Assembly: GCF_018449545.1 (NCBI RefSeq)
Contig: NZ_JAAVUR010000004.1
Coordinates: 124,001 to 188,000, forward strand
Direction of reading: 5' to 3'
Source of the DNA: Granulicella sp. dw_53
GTDB lineage: Bacteria; Acidobacteriota; Terriglobia; Terriglobales; Acidobacteriaceae
Length of the DNA stretch: 64,000 bases
The notes below the pieces were generated by a model. The model worked only from the letters and a program-made list of their open reading frames with translations. It was not told where the DNA came from and did no database searches. Each line of letters starts with the position of its first letter. Position 1 is the first letter of the stretch. Below are positions 44,612 through 53,367 of this stretch, in pieces. A program made the translations under genes and the position numbers.

Positions 44612-45718
44612 ATGAAATTAATGCTGAAAGATGCTTCGAAAAAAGTCCTAAAGTCGCCGACGGTTTTGTTAGTTTCGTTTCTTTGCACGGCTTTAGCAGG
44701 ATGTCATGTGAACTCTCCATCTACTCCATCGATCGAATTCACCGTGGTACCGGCCGCGCACGACGGCGACCCGTATAAGGTGGAGAAGATTGCGGGTCAC
44801 ATATTGGGCAGCCGGCCGGGACAACATGTTGTCCTCTTCGCGAAGGCGGATGTCTGGTGGGTTCAGCCAACCCGGCTGCAGCCCTATACAGAGTTTCAAG
44901 CCGATGGGACCTGGTCAAACTCGACTCATCCTGGAACAGAGTATGCGGCTTTGTTAGTTGACTCCAGGTATCGACCTCCACCAATTCTGTCGGCGTTACC
45001 CACGATAGGCGGCGGAGTGCTCGCAGTCGCCTCGGTGCAGGGCCAAATTTCGGCCTCGGAACAGTCTCCACCTACAGTTCAGAAACTGATCAGTTTCAGT
45101 GGTTACGACTGGCAAGTACAAGGTGCTCAAAATGAACACGGAGGGGCCGTACATTCCTATGATCCGGCCAATGTCCAGATCGACAAGAACGGACTTCTGC
45201 ATCTTCTGATAACACGGCGATACGATAAGTGGGTGTGCTCTGAGATTTCCCTTCTTCGCAGTCTTGGGTATGGAACCTATAACTTCGTAGTAAGGGATAT
45301 CTCACACCTTGAACCGTCCGCGGATTTGGAGATGTTTACCTATGGACCGCTCGTAGAAAGCCAGGAACAAAATGCAGTGGACATCGATCTTACCCGAAGA
45401 GGTGATCCAGAGAGTAAGAACGCCGAATACGTGGTCCAGCCTTACTATGTGCCTTCCAACGTCTATCGCTTCGTTGTACCCGCTGGTTTGATGACGTACT
45501 CGTTCGATTGGGAACCAGAAGGTATATCATTTCGCACGTCAAGAGGATCAACCGGATCAAGGGAGACATCCACTGTATCCGATCATGTCTTCATTTCAGG
45601 TGTTCCTGTACCTGCAAATGAGACCGTTCACATAAATTTCTGCGAGTACAGTTTTTCAAAGGTTCCGCTAAAACGCGATGCGGAGGTCATCATTGAGAGA
45701 TTTCAATATTTTCCGTGA
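44612..45718 (+). CDS. Putative lipoprotein with lectin/glucanase-like sandwich
   Basis: 368 residues. The N terminus has a signal segment and lipobox (LVSFLCTALAGC, Cys31), so it should be lipid-anchored in the envelope. The rest looks all-beta, with DYDWQVQGAQNEHGG-type and SYDPANVQIDKNGLLHLLITRRYDKWVCSEISLLRSLGYGTYNFVVRDISHLEP-like segments that recall GH16/laminarinase-type concanavalin sandwiches (GYGTY.F), but without a clear E-x-D-x-E catalytic motif. It overlaps the start of the following sensor kinase by 26 bp, so the two are coupled. A ligand-binding role for the kinase system is a reasonable guess. Confidence 0.6.
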   Translation: MKLMLKDASKKVLKSPTVLLVSFLCTALAGCHVNSPSTPSIEFTVVPAAHDGDPYKVEKIAGHILGSRPGQHVVLFAKADVWWVQPTRLQPYTEFQADGTWSNSTHPGTEYAALLVDSRYRPPPILSALPTIGGGVLAVASVQGQISASEQSPPTVQKLISFSGYDWQVQGAQNEHGGAVHSYDPANVQIDKNGLLHLLITRRYDKWVCSEISLLRSLGYGTYNFVVRDISHLEPSADLEMFTYGPLVESQEQNAVDIDLTRRGDPESKNAEYVVQPYYVPSNVYRFVVPAGLMTYSFDWEPEGISFRTSRGSTGSRETSTVSDHVFISGVPVPANETVHINFCEYSFSKVPLKRDAEVIIERFQYFP

Positions 45719-48700
45719 CACGTTTGTAACTCATCTTCCTCGCTCTTATCTTTTTGTGACGATAATGGCGATGATTTTGCTGAGCAGAAGTGCGTATGGT
45801 GCTGATAGCAAGCGTGAGATGTCGCAGTATTTTCGTCAGAGCTGGAGTACCGAACAAGGTCTGTCAGGCGTAGTTAGCGCGATTGCACAGACGCCTGATG
45901 GATATCTATGGGTTGGAACCGATACCGCGCTCTATCGGTTTGATGGACAGAAATTCCAGGAGATAGAGGGGGAGGCGTCGGCAATCGGACCGATCCATCA
46001 TGTGACGGCGCTTACCGTGGATGCCAAAGGGACTTTGTGGGTTCGCGCCCAGGGAACTCACCTGTTGAAATACGAAGCCGGGGTATTCCAAAATGCGTTC
46101 CCTGCGCTCCCGTACGAGGTCGACGCTACCGCGATCGGACGTGCAAACAAGGAAGGAGTCCTCCTGGCCACTCTCGGCGAGGGGAATGTCAGATCTGTCG
46201 GCTCTGGGATCGAGAGTCTGGGGAAATCATGGGAATTACTTGTAGTCTCTATTGCTCAGACGACGGACGGAAGAGTGTGGCTAGGTAGCCGAGGGTCAGG
46301 ATTATTTTTTATAGACGACAAGCACGCCACTCCCATCGCTGGAAAACTTCCAAATAATAAAGTAAATTGCTTGCTGGCCGCAGATCATGGACGACTTTGG
46401 GTCGGCACCGATAGCGGTTTAGCCCTTTGGGATGGAACCGAGCTTTCCAAAAAATCCATGCCGGTTCCACTTGATCATGAAGCTATTCTTTCGCTCGTTC
46501 AAGACCACGACGGGAATCTCTGGGTGGGTACAGAAAGTGGCCTGGTCCGCTTCAACTCAAAGGGAGCTTCCGTTCTTGAGAACTCTGACGGCGCTCGACG
46601 TCCGGTGACCTCGCTCCTAGAGGATCGAGAAGGCAATATATGGTTCGGAGATTCACGGGGCATTGAGCGTCTCCGCGACAGCAGGTTCACAACATTCTCC
46701 AGTATCGAAGGCTTGCCTGGAGATAAGTACGGCCCCATCTTTGTCGACGCTAAAAATCGCACCTGGTTTGCACCGAAACAAGGCGGGTTATATTGGCTCC
46801 GAGACGGGCAGGTGCATAAGGCGATTGAAGATGGCCTGAGCTCCGATATCGTCTACTCCATCGACGGGAGCGACGACGATATTTGGGTTGGAAGACAAAG
46901 AGGCGGGCTCACCCACTTAGATCTTAGAGATGGCAAGACCAAGGCGAAGACCTACAAGCTAGGAAGCGGACGTAATCAATACGTTATATACACCGTCCAT
47001 CAAAACCGTGACGCCAGCGTGTGGGCAGGCACACTGACCGGGGAGGTAATCCACATTGCGGGCGGGGAGACCAAGACTTACGGCAAGTACGATGGTTTAG
47101 CCCCAGGTGCCATTTCGGCCATCGCAGAAGGATTGGATGGCGCAATGTGGTTCGGCACGTCAGCCGGTTTGAGTGTCTTTTCTAACACCTATAAGAGAAA
47201 CTATTTTGAGCAAGATGGCCTACCTTCTTCCGAAATAACCTGCCTGTTCGAAGACGAACGGCAGATCCTCTGGATTGGCACAGCCCAGGGGCTGGCATAC
47301 AGCTCTGGAGGCGTCATTCATTCTGTCTCTTACCAGAACCCCCTGCTACACGAGAGAATTCTCGGGGTTGCAGAAGATGAGCGAAAAACTTTATGGATTG
47401 CGACCGCGGATCATGTTTTTAGTGTCGCCAGCGAGAGCGTTCTAAGTGGAGCCATCAACTCCTCAGATATCCGGCAATATGGATTCTCAGATGGGCTTCG
47501 AGGAGTAGGAGGCGTGAGACGAACCCGATCCTTGGTCGAAGATTGGGCAGGAAGGATCTGGGTGTCTACGAACAACGGGCTATCCGTAGTAGATCCAGCA
47601 TCTGTATCGAAACGCCCTCCACCCGCAATCGCGCACATCGAAAGTGTGCTGGCGAATGGAAAACCCACCGCCGAAAATAGAGGTTTTCAAATTGCCGCCG
47701 GCCAGGAAAGAATTGCATTCAATTACACGGGCTTAAGTTTTGCCGCACCTGAAACTGTCAGGTTTCGGTATCGTCTTGATGGATTCGATAAGGTGTGGAG
47801 TGAACCTGTCACCGAAAGGCAAGCTGTTTATACGAATCTGGCAGCAGGTTCTTATCGTTTTCATGTGATTGCGAGTAACAACGAAGGAGCCTGGTCTGGT
47901 CTTGAGGTAGTCGCACCGATCACAATCGCCCCTTTCTTTTGGCAGACACGGAGCTTTAGGATCGCGGGAGTATTTTGTTTCGCATTGCTCGCCCTTCTGC
48001 TCTATCAACTACGGATGCGCCAGATTATCAAACGGGCCAACCTGATGTTCGATGAGCGGCTTGCAGAGCGCACGCGTATTGCACAGGAACTTCATGACAC
48101 TCTCCTGCAAGGATTTTTCAGTGTCTCCATGCAACTTCATGTGATCGCGGATCAAGTGCCGATCGACTTACCCGCGAGATCGCAATTGAACAGAATCCTT
48201 GGCCTGATGGGCAGAGTTCTCGATGAAGGCCGAGATGCAGTCCGCGGACTTCGCTCGACCGGTGGAACGCCAATGTGGCTGGAAGATGCATTCACGGCCA
48301 TCTTGCAAGATTTCGACGATGAAGAAGATATTAAGCACACGGTCACAGTGGATGGGACCCCACGCGAGTTGCGCCCTGGTATCCAAGAGGAAGTATGCCG
48401 CATCGGCCGGGAGGCTTTGGGCAATGTCTATCGTCATGCCCAAGCAAAACACCTCCAGGTGAAGATTAAATGCAGCTCCCGGCATCTCATCGTTGAAGTT
48501 CGGGACGATGGTTGCGGGATTGATTCACAAGTCATCTCCCGAGGTCGAGAGGGGCATTGGGGGCTTCTTGGCATGCGAGAGCGCGCAGAAAATATTGGGG
48601 CAAAGCTTCAAATTGAAAGCCGAGTAGACGAAGGAACTAAAGTGGTTCTGATCGTACCGGCCCGCTTGGCATTCCGAAGATACTCCAGCAATGTGGTGAT

Positions 48701-48806
48701 CAATTGGGCAATTGAGCAATTTCGCTCAATCGTCTCCGCTAAGTACAAGATCGACCAAAGCCACCCTGAAACATTGAGTGCGTTAGAGAAAGCGGAAAAA
48801 GACTGA
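45693..48806 (+). CDS. Propeller-type sensor histidine kinase (HisKA_3)
   Basis: 1037 residues from TTG 45693, chosen because GGAGG lies 6 bp upstream; ATG 45678 has no such site. A signal/anchor segment precedes a periplasmic domain of many Reg_prop propeller repeats (DGYLWVGTDTALYRFDG, GNLWVGTESGLVRFN), a Y_Y_Y beta domain (ENRGFQIAAGQERIAFNYTGLSFAAPE), one membrane helix (about 750-770), a HisKA_3 dimerisation domain (RIAQELHDTLLQGFF, His801) and a HATPase domain (DDGCGI, GLLGMRERA). Such kinases sense extracellular sugars or oligosaccharides and pass phosphate to NarL/LuxR regulators. Confidence 0.93.
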   Translation: MRDFNIFRDTFVTHLPRSYLFVTIMAMILLSRSAYGADSKREMSQYFRQSWSTEQGLSGVVSAIAQTPDGYLWVGTDTALYRFDGQKFQEIEGEASAIGPIHHVTALTVDAKGTLWVRAQGTHLLKYEAGVFQNAFPALPYEVDATAIGRANKEGVLLATLGEGNVRSVGSGIESLGKSWELLVVSIAQTTDGRVWLGSRGSGLFFIDDKHATPIAGKLPNNKVNCLLAADHGRLWVGTDSGLALWDGTELSKKSMPVPLDHEAILSLVQDHDGNLWVGTESGLVRFNSKGASVLENSDGARRPVTSLLEDREGNIWFGDSRGIERLRDSRFTTFSSIEGLPGDKYGPIFVDAKNRTWFAPKQGGLYWLRDGQVHKAIEDGLSSDIVYSIDGSDDDIWVGRQRGGLTHLDLRDGKTKAKTYKLGSGRNQYVIYTVHQNRDASVWAGTLTGEVIHIAGGETKTYGKYDGLAPGAISAIAEGLDGAMWFGTSAGLSVFSNTYKRNYFEQDGLPSSEITCLFEDERQILWIGTAQGLAYSSGGVIHSVSYQNPLLHERILGVAEDERKTLWIATADHVFSVASESVLSGAINSSDIRQYGFSDGLRGVGGVRRTRSLVEDWAGRIWVSTNNGLSVVDPASVSKRPPPAIAHIESVLANGKPTAENRGFQIAAGQERIAFNYTGLSFAAPETVRFRYRLDGFDKVWSEPVTERQAVYTNLAAGSYRFHVIASNNEGAWSGLEVVAPITIAPFFWQTRSFRIAGVFCFALLALLLYQLRMRQIIKRANLMFDERLAERTRIAQELHDTLLQGFFSVSMQLHVIADQVPIDLPARSQLNRILGLMGRVLDEGRDAVRGLRSTGGTPMWLEDAFTAILQDFDDEEDIKHTVTVDGTPRELRPGIQEEVCRIGREALGNVYRHAQAKHLQVKIKCSSRHLIVEVRDDGCGIDSQVISRGREGHWGLLGMRERAENIGAKLQIESRVDEGTKVVLIVPARLAFRRYSSNVVINWAIEQFRSIVSAKYKIDQSHPETLSALEKAEKD

Positions 48807-48891
48807 CTCAGACTCCAAACTGCGTAGTGGAATCTACTTGGAGGAAGATCTCCGAACGAAGCACGCGAGAATGATCTGAGGTTGCGATTTA

Positions 48892-49521
48892 TTAGCTGTC
48901 TAAAAATCCTCGTTTTAGCGCGATCGTGACAGCGTGTGTCCGATCATTCGCCGAGAGTTTGGACAGTATGTTTTTCATATGACCCTTGACTGTCTCCTCT
49001 GAGATACGAAGGATCGAAGCGATAGAACGATTCGAGCTGCCAGTGGCAACGCTTCTCAATACTTCAATCTCTCGCGGCGAAAGTGTATCGCTATCCACAT
49101 GTTCCGCGATCTCCGAGGCCACTTGAGCTGGTATGCGGCGTCGACCGGCGTGCACATCGCGAATCGCCTGGAGAAGATCGATTCCCATCGAGCCCTTCAA
49201 GAGATAGCCGGAAGCGCCCGCTTTCAAGGCACGAGCAGCTTGCACATCCCCGGAGTAGGTTGTGAGTACGATGAACCGGGCCAATGGGTGAATCTCTCGG
49301 ATCGCAATGATAGCCTCGACGCCTCCCATCACAGGCATCTTCAGGTCCATCAGCGTCACATCGGGAGAGTGAAGATTGAACTGTTCGATCGCCTGTAATC
49401 CGTTGCTCGCCTCGGCAACGAGAGTCATATCACTTTGCGCCTGGACTGCAAACTTGATTCCATCCCGCACAAGGGGATGATCGTCGACACACAGGACTCG
49501 AATCACGCTTGGTTGAGACAT
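48892..49521 (-). CDS. NarL/LuxR-family response regulator
   Basis: 209 residues: a receiver (Asp13/Asp14, phosphoacceptor Asp59 in TLMDLKMPVMGG, VLTTYSG, Lys in LLKGS) and a C-terminal LuxR HTH (LSPREIEVLRSVATGSSNRSIASILRI, TVKGHMKNILSKL). HisKA_3 kinases normally pair with this class, so it is the likely partner of the kinase whose gene converges on it 85 bp away. The convergent rather than co-directional arrangement is unusual for such a pair. Confidence 0.93.
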   Translation of the reverse strand: MSQPSVIRVLCVDDHPLVRDGIKFAVQAQSDMTLVAEASNGLQAIEQFNLHSPDVTLMDLKMPVMGGVEAIIAIREIHPLARFIVLTTYSGDVQAARALKAGASGYLLKGSMGIDLLQAIRDVHAGRRRIPAQVASEIAEHVDSDTLSPREIEVLRSVATGSSNRSIASILRISEETVKGHMKNILSKLSANDRTHAVTIALKRGFLDS

Positions 49522-50242
49522 AGGTCCTCACTGCAGAATAATCAGCTAGATACTGAAAGTATGGATCGAAGACTCAACCCGAAGCTTACAAGGCTATAGA
49601 GCATCCGGCTCGGTAAGATTGACTGCACGAAACGGAATTCGCCAATACGGTAAGTATAGCTCTGCTTGTGCAGGCCTTAACGTCAACGCGTGGCTTGAAT
49701 CGGAGCCGTTTTCGGCGAACCATGCTCATACTGATCAATCTTCTGGATTGAGATATTCACATTATCCAAACTATCGATATATCTATCTCATGCATGAATT
49801 AGACTGGTCTACTTCATGCAAGCTATTATCCGAGATCGTCCTCCTTATCATCGTCGATGAGACGAAAGGTTATCTATGCCCCAAAAGGGTGGGCACCATC
49901 TGCCTCTTCCTAGGCTTCAGATCTTTCTCATGAACTGGTAGTGTCAGGGGAGTCACATATTTAGGAGTTGCAACTGCATGCATTTCAAAGAAATGTGATG
50001 GCAGCGGGTAAATGAAGGTCAAGATTCTCAACTGAACCTTCATTAGTCGAAGTGGATCTGTTAGCGCTACCTATTCTTCAGGATTTACCTGAATTTCTGT
50101 CTGCGAAATAGAGCACGAAGTCACCCAATCCACGGCGATGCACACACCCGGGTGTTCGGATTTCAAAGGACACAGGGAAATATCGACGTCGTGGTCAATC
50201 TGGTCTAAACCGGTCTGTCCCAGCTCCCCATTGGAGAAAATT
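49522..50242. other. Long AT-richer intergenic stretch
   Basis: About 720 bp between the NarL-type regulator and the ECF sigma gene, divergent. Base composition is visibly richer in A+T around 49740-49960 than the flanking genes. One open frame (49619-49933) is not protein-like. I see no RNA family, insertion-sequence end or clear promoter, although promoters for both divergent genes must be here. Confidence 0.5.
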
Positions 50243-50770
50243 ATGCCTCTTCAAAGACAGGCTCCAATCAAGGACCGTGGTTCGCAATTCGGGGTTACTT
50301 CAAGCATGCACAACATGAACCTATTGGACTATATTGATGGACTCTATGGCTACGCCATATCGCTTACCCATAGTCCTACCGAAGCAGATGATCTAGTACA
50401 AAAGACCTACGATCACGCCTTGGGAACCAAGAGATATTTAGGGTTGGAGCAGAACGTAAGGTGCGAGCTATTTAGAATTTTGAGAACTGTATGGTGCGCC
50501 CAACTGCACCAAAGACTGAGCACAGAAGCAAATGCGGTACCGATCCAGACACCTGGTTCTCCGCACTCTTATGAAGTAGAGACGGAAGAAGAGAGCGTCA
50601 GGAAAATGATCCTAGAACTTCCCTTAGAATTTCGCGAGGTCATCCTATTGCGAGAATTCGAGGAATTCTCCTATCAAGAGATCGCTACCATCCTAGGTTG
50701 CCCGACTAATACGGTTACGTCACACTTGGCCAGAGCCAGGGCCACGCTACGACTCGCGCTCGGTGTTTAG
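50243..50770 (+). CDS. ECF-type RNA polymerase sigma factor
   Basis: 175 residues from ATG 50243 (TTGGAGAAAATT upstream); a longer frame upstream is rejected. Region 2 is NLLDYIDGLYGYAISLTHSPTEADDLVQKTYDHAL, with a divergent core, and region 4 is the typical ILELPLEFREVILLREFEEFSYQEIATILGCPTNTVTSHLARARATLR. No anti-sigma factor is seen next to it. Its downstream neighbours on the same strand are the DoxX, short peptide, DUF692 and DUF2063 genes, and ECF factors commonly accompany such metal-stress loci. It is a candidate to recognise the GTAACC-N15-ACTC motifs at 51246 and 51956. Confidence 0.9.
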   Translation: MPLQRQAPIKDRGSQFGVTSSMHNMNLLDYIDGLYGYAISLTHSPTEADDLVQKTYDHALGTKRYLGLEQNVRCELFRILRTVWCAQLHQRLSTEANAVPIQTPGSPHSYEVETEEESVRKMILELPLEFREVILLREFEEFSYQEIATILGCPTNTVTSHLARARATLRLALGV

Positions 50771-50823
50771 GCATACGTGACTTGCCGCGAAGATCGATCC
50801 GCAATGACATGCCTAGTCAGCTT

Positions 50824-51219
50824 CTAAGTATCCCATGGTCTTAGCGGGTACTCGTACTTTTCCATATCGACACGCCGACCGCGAAACTTAACGCCCTCCA
50901 TCTGCAAGCGCAGACGCTGCTCAGCCGCGCCCGCACCGGGCACTTTGATTTGTCCCCCTACGCCCACAATGCGATGCCATGGCAAAGCTACATCGACTCG
51001 CAACAATCGCGCCACCGCACGATGGTAGAGCGGATAACCAGCCGCAGCCGCGACCTTTCCATAGGTGCTCACTTTGCCTCTGGGAATGGAGTGTATGATC
51101 CGACGAAACGCCGCATCGCGATCATCGTTCGGTCTCATCCCCGATCTAATTAATTGCCGTTTTAGCTTGGCCCTTGCGCCAGGCTCACTTCCAAATATCA
51201 TTAATGTTTTTTTGCTCAT
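50824..51219 (-). CDS. Alkyltransferase-like protein (ATL), Cys replaced by Trp
   Basis: 131 residues. The C-terminal 100 residues match the DNA-binding domain of O6-alkylguanine transferases (AAFRRIIHSIPRGKVSTYGKVAAAAGYP, RAVARLLR), but the active-site PCHR is PWHR (LPWHRIVG, Trp81). This is the defining change of ATL proteins, which bind O6-alkylguanine without repairing it and recruit nucleotide-excision repair. A basic N-terminal extension of 27 residues precedes the domain; ATG 51138 is an alternative start without it. The gene is on the opposite strand inside the sigma/DoxX/peptide region and may simply be interposed. Confidence 0.88.
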   Translation of the reverse strand: MSKKTLMIFGSEPGARAKLKRQLIRSGMRPNDDRDAAFRRIIHSIPRGKVSTYGKVAAAAGYPLYHRAVARLLRVDVALPWHRIVGVGGQIKVPGAGAAEQRLRLQMEGVKFRGRRVDMEKYEYPLRPWDT

Positions 51220-51245
51220 ACTATTACCGCTAATTCCTCATTTCT

Positions 51246-51270
51246 GTAACCAAATTAACGACGAATACTC
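51246..51270 (+). promoter_or_regulatory. Candidate ECF promoter upstream of the DoxX gene
   Basis: GTAACC (51246-51251), a 15-bp spacer, then ACTC (51267-51270). The same two blocks with the same spacing occur upstream of the short-peptide gene at 51956-51980. GTAACC is a common -35 block of ECF sigma factors. It lies about 110 bp before the DoxX start, and an ECF gene is 0.5 kb upstream. Confidence 0.45.
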
Positions 51271-51381
51271 TAAGAACATGGAAACGGATGGCGCCTGAGA
51301 TCCTGATGGTCCGGAGTTTGGCATTGAAATAGCGCTACCTTAACTATGCACGGCACTAGACGCTTGAGAAACGAGGCTGTA

Positions 51382-51855
51382 ATGAAGAGTTTGATTCAGT
51401 TGTATATTCGTGTTTCGAATCTTGTCTCGTACCTCCAATCGCCATTCCTTCTGGCCATTCGACTCTATTGGGGATGGCAACTGGAACAGTCGGGCTGGGG
51501 CAAGCTGCACCACTTAGACAAGGTCACTGATTACTTCACCAGTCTACAGATCCCATTTCCGGCTGCAAGTGCGCACTTCGTAGCTTGTCTCGAATTCGTT
51601 GGCGGAATCCTGCTCATCCTGGGGCTGGCATCCAGACTGACAGGATTGCTACTCGCCATCAATATGCTGGTCGCATATTGGACAGCGGACCATGAAGCGC
51701 TCTTCTCAATCTTCTCCGATCCAGGTAAATTTTATGTCGCTGATCCATACACATTTCTGGTTGCGTCTATCATCGTGATGGTATTTGGCGCGGGGCTATT
51801 CTCCGTAGATGCTGTACTCGCAAAGCGTTACCGGACTTCGATCGAACGGAAGTGA
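51382..51855 (+). CDS. DoxX-family membrane protein
   Basis: 157 residues from ATG 51382 (GAGGCTGTA upstream), with four predicted membrane helices: LLAIRLYWGWQLEQSGWGKL, FVACLEFVGGILLILGLASRLTGLLLAINMLVAYW, and YTFLVASIIVMVFGAGLFSVDAVL. DoxX-like proteins often accompany DUF692/DUF2063 genes in bufferin or Hvf-type loci, where their role is unknown; electron supply or membrane redox balance has been suggested for the family. It shares an upstream motif with the short-peptide gene that follows. Confidence 0.88.
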   Translation: MKSLIQLYIRVSNLVSYLQSPFLLAIRLYWGWQLEQSGWGKLHHLDKVTDYFTSLQIPFPAASAHFVACLEFVGGILLILGLASRLTGLLLAINMLVAYWTADHEALFSIFSDPGKFYVADPYTFLVASIIVMVFGAGLFSVDAVLAKRYRTSIERK

Positions 51856-51955
51856 AAGAGATTGAGAATGGTGATGAAGACCTTAATCCTTTACTGCAAT
51901 GCGCGCAAGTCTTTAGGCTCTCCATCATCGTTTTATCTCGTGGTCGATCTTCCCT

Positions 51956-51980
51956 GTAACCTTCGAACCTCTTTGCACTC
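51956..51980 (+). promoter_or_regulatory. Candidate ECF promoter upstream of the Cys-rich peptide gene
   Basis: GTAACC (51956-51961), a 15-bp spacer, then ACTC (51977-51980), preceded by CT as in the copy at 51246. It lies about 125 bp before the peptide start. The identical spacing at two neighbouring operon heads supports a shared regulator. Confidence 0.45.
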
Positions 51981-52103
51981 AAATGTGCGGGATCAAAGAA
52001 AAACAGGAGAAATTCCTTTTCATCCCTTGCTATGATTCGCGGTAGTCATAATCAACGTCCAGCGCGCATCGCGTATGGCTCAACCGAAAGGAAAGGTTAC
52101 CCC

Positions 52104-52400
52104 ATGAAGAATTCAGCACAATCGCTTGCATTAGCCGCCGCATTCGCAGGTCTGTTCAGTGGCACCACAGTCCGTGTAAATGCACAATCCGCACAACCGA
52201 ACACCACACCAACGGTGAGCCAGTCTTCCCAGGCCGGTGTACTCCTCGCTCAAAGCACACAGCCCGATCTCCCCAAGCACTCTTGTAAAGGAAAGAATGA
52301 TTGCAAGGGACAGGGCGGCGGTAAGCACCCAGGAAAGAATGATTGCAAGGGCAAGGGTGGCTGCGCTACTGACGGCTCGAAGCCACCAGCAAAGAGCTAA
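52104..52400 (+). CDS. Secreted Cys/Lys/Gly-rich peptide, probable precursor of a DUF692-modified metal-binding peptide
   Basis: 98 residues from ATG 52104 (GGAAAGG upstream). A Sec signal peptide (ALAAAFAGLFSGTT, cut near VNAQ) is followed by a low-complexity Ser/Gln/Thr linker and a core with four cysteines at 61, 67, 81 and 87, spaced C-x5-C-x13-C-x5-C. The core is an imperfect repeat of GKNDCKGxGG. It resembles BufA/HvfA-type precursors, whose cysteines are modified by DUF692 enzymes to bind copper or other metals. The DUF692 gene starts 73 bp downstream. The specific modification and metal are inference. Confidence 0.8.
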   Translation: MKNSAQSLALAAAFAGLFSGTTVRVNAQSAQPNTTPTVSQSSQAGVLLAQSTQPDLPKHSCKGKNDCKGQGGGKHPGKNDCKGKGGCATDGSKPPAKS

Positions 52401-52473
52401 CTCTCCCCTGGCTGGAGGCTAGGATTCCAGCAAGCCTCCAGCTCACAACGAATCGATGCCAACGGAGTTGGGA

Positions 52474-53367
52474 ATGCCAGCAAATCGTTTCAATGGATTT
52501 AGCGAATATGGAGTAGGCATTGGCCTACGGGTCCCTCACTACGATCACATTTTTGCGGAGCAGCCCATCGTAGATTGGTTTGAAATCATCTCCGAGAACT
52601 ACATGGTCGATGGCGGCAGAGCTTTAGAAATTCTTGACCAAATCCTTGATCGCTACCGTGTCGTTCAGCACGGGGTATCGATGTACTTTGGATCGGCTCA
52701 GCCAGCGGACCGCGAACACCTCAAGAGACTCAAGACGCTCACTCGGCGGACGAAGACTCCTTGGCTATCCGATCATCTATGCTGGGGAAGCGTCGATGGC
52801 CGATATACGCATGATCTCCTCCCGATGCCCTATACTTTTGAAGCTGTAAGAACTACAGCGGCTCGAATCCGCGAAGTGCAAGACTTCCTCGAAATTCCAA
52901 TTGCGGTCGAAAACGTAAGTAGCTACGCGGAGTTCCACCAATCTGAGATGACCGAGTGGGAGTTCTTGAATGAGGTCGTCGAAGCTGCGGACTGTGGCAT
53001 CCTGCTCGACGTCAACAATATCTATGTGTCGTCCCAGAATCATGGTTTTGACCCCTTCGAATATATCAACAGCGTTCCTGTCGAGCGGATTGCACAGATC
53101 CACGTTGCCGGGCATTCGAAGTTTGAAAAATATACGCTCGATACTCACGACCATCCTGTGCTCGATCCCGTCTGGGGTCTGTATGCGCGTGCGATCGAGA
53201 GGACCGGGCCAACAGCAACCTTGCTTGAATGGGATGACAATATTCCTTCTTTCAACGAGGTACATTCAGAGGCCTTGAAGGCAAATCAGTATCTAGAGTC
53301 TTCGACTCCTCCAGCAATTCCAGGCGCTGTAGTAAGCAGTAATGTCACAGAGGCGGTCCATCCTTGA
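52474..53367 (+). CDS. DUF692 multinuclear non-heme iron oxidase (MNIO), BufB/MbnB/HvfB-like
   Basis: 297 residues forming a TIM barrel. ATG 52474 is preferred over 52456 because CGGAG lies 6 bp before it. Metal-ligand blocks of the family are all visible: WFEIISENYM, VVQHGVSMYFGS, WLSDHLCWGS, IAVENVSSYA, GILLDVNNIYVSS, QIHVAGHS, DTHDHPV and LLEWDDNIP. MNIO enzymes use a two- or three-iron centre and oxygen to convert cysteines of a precursor into oxazolone/thioamide or thiooxazole groups. Here the precursor is most likely the upstream Cys-rich peptide. Confidence 0.95.
   Translation: MPANRFNGFSEYGVGIGLRVPHYDHIFAEQPIVDWFEIISENYMVDGGRALEILDQILDRYRVVQHGVSMYFGSAQPADREHLKRLKTLTRRTKTPWLSDHLCWGSVDGRYTHDLLPMPYTFEAVRTTAARIREVQDFLEIPIAVENVSSYAEFHQSEMTEWEFLNEVVEAADCGILLDVNNIYVSSQNHGFDPFEYINSVPVERIAQIHVAGHSKFEKYTLDTHDHPVLDPVWGLYARAIERTGPTATLLEWDDNIPSFNEVHSEALKANQYLESSTPPAIPGAVVSSNVTEAVHP

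Noticed and set aside
49619-49933. 104-codon open frame upstream of the ECF sigma gene
   Set aside because: No ribosome site, mixed composition with no domain character, and it lies in an AT-richer non-coding stretch.
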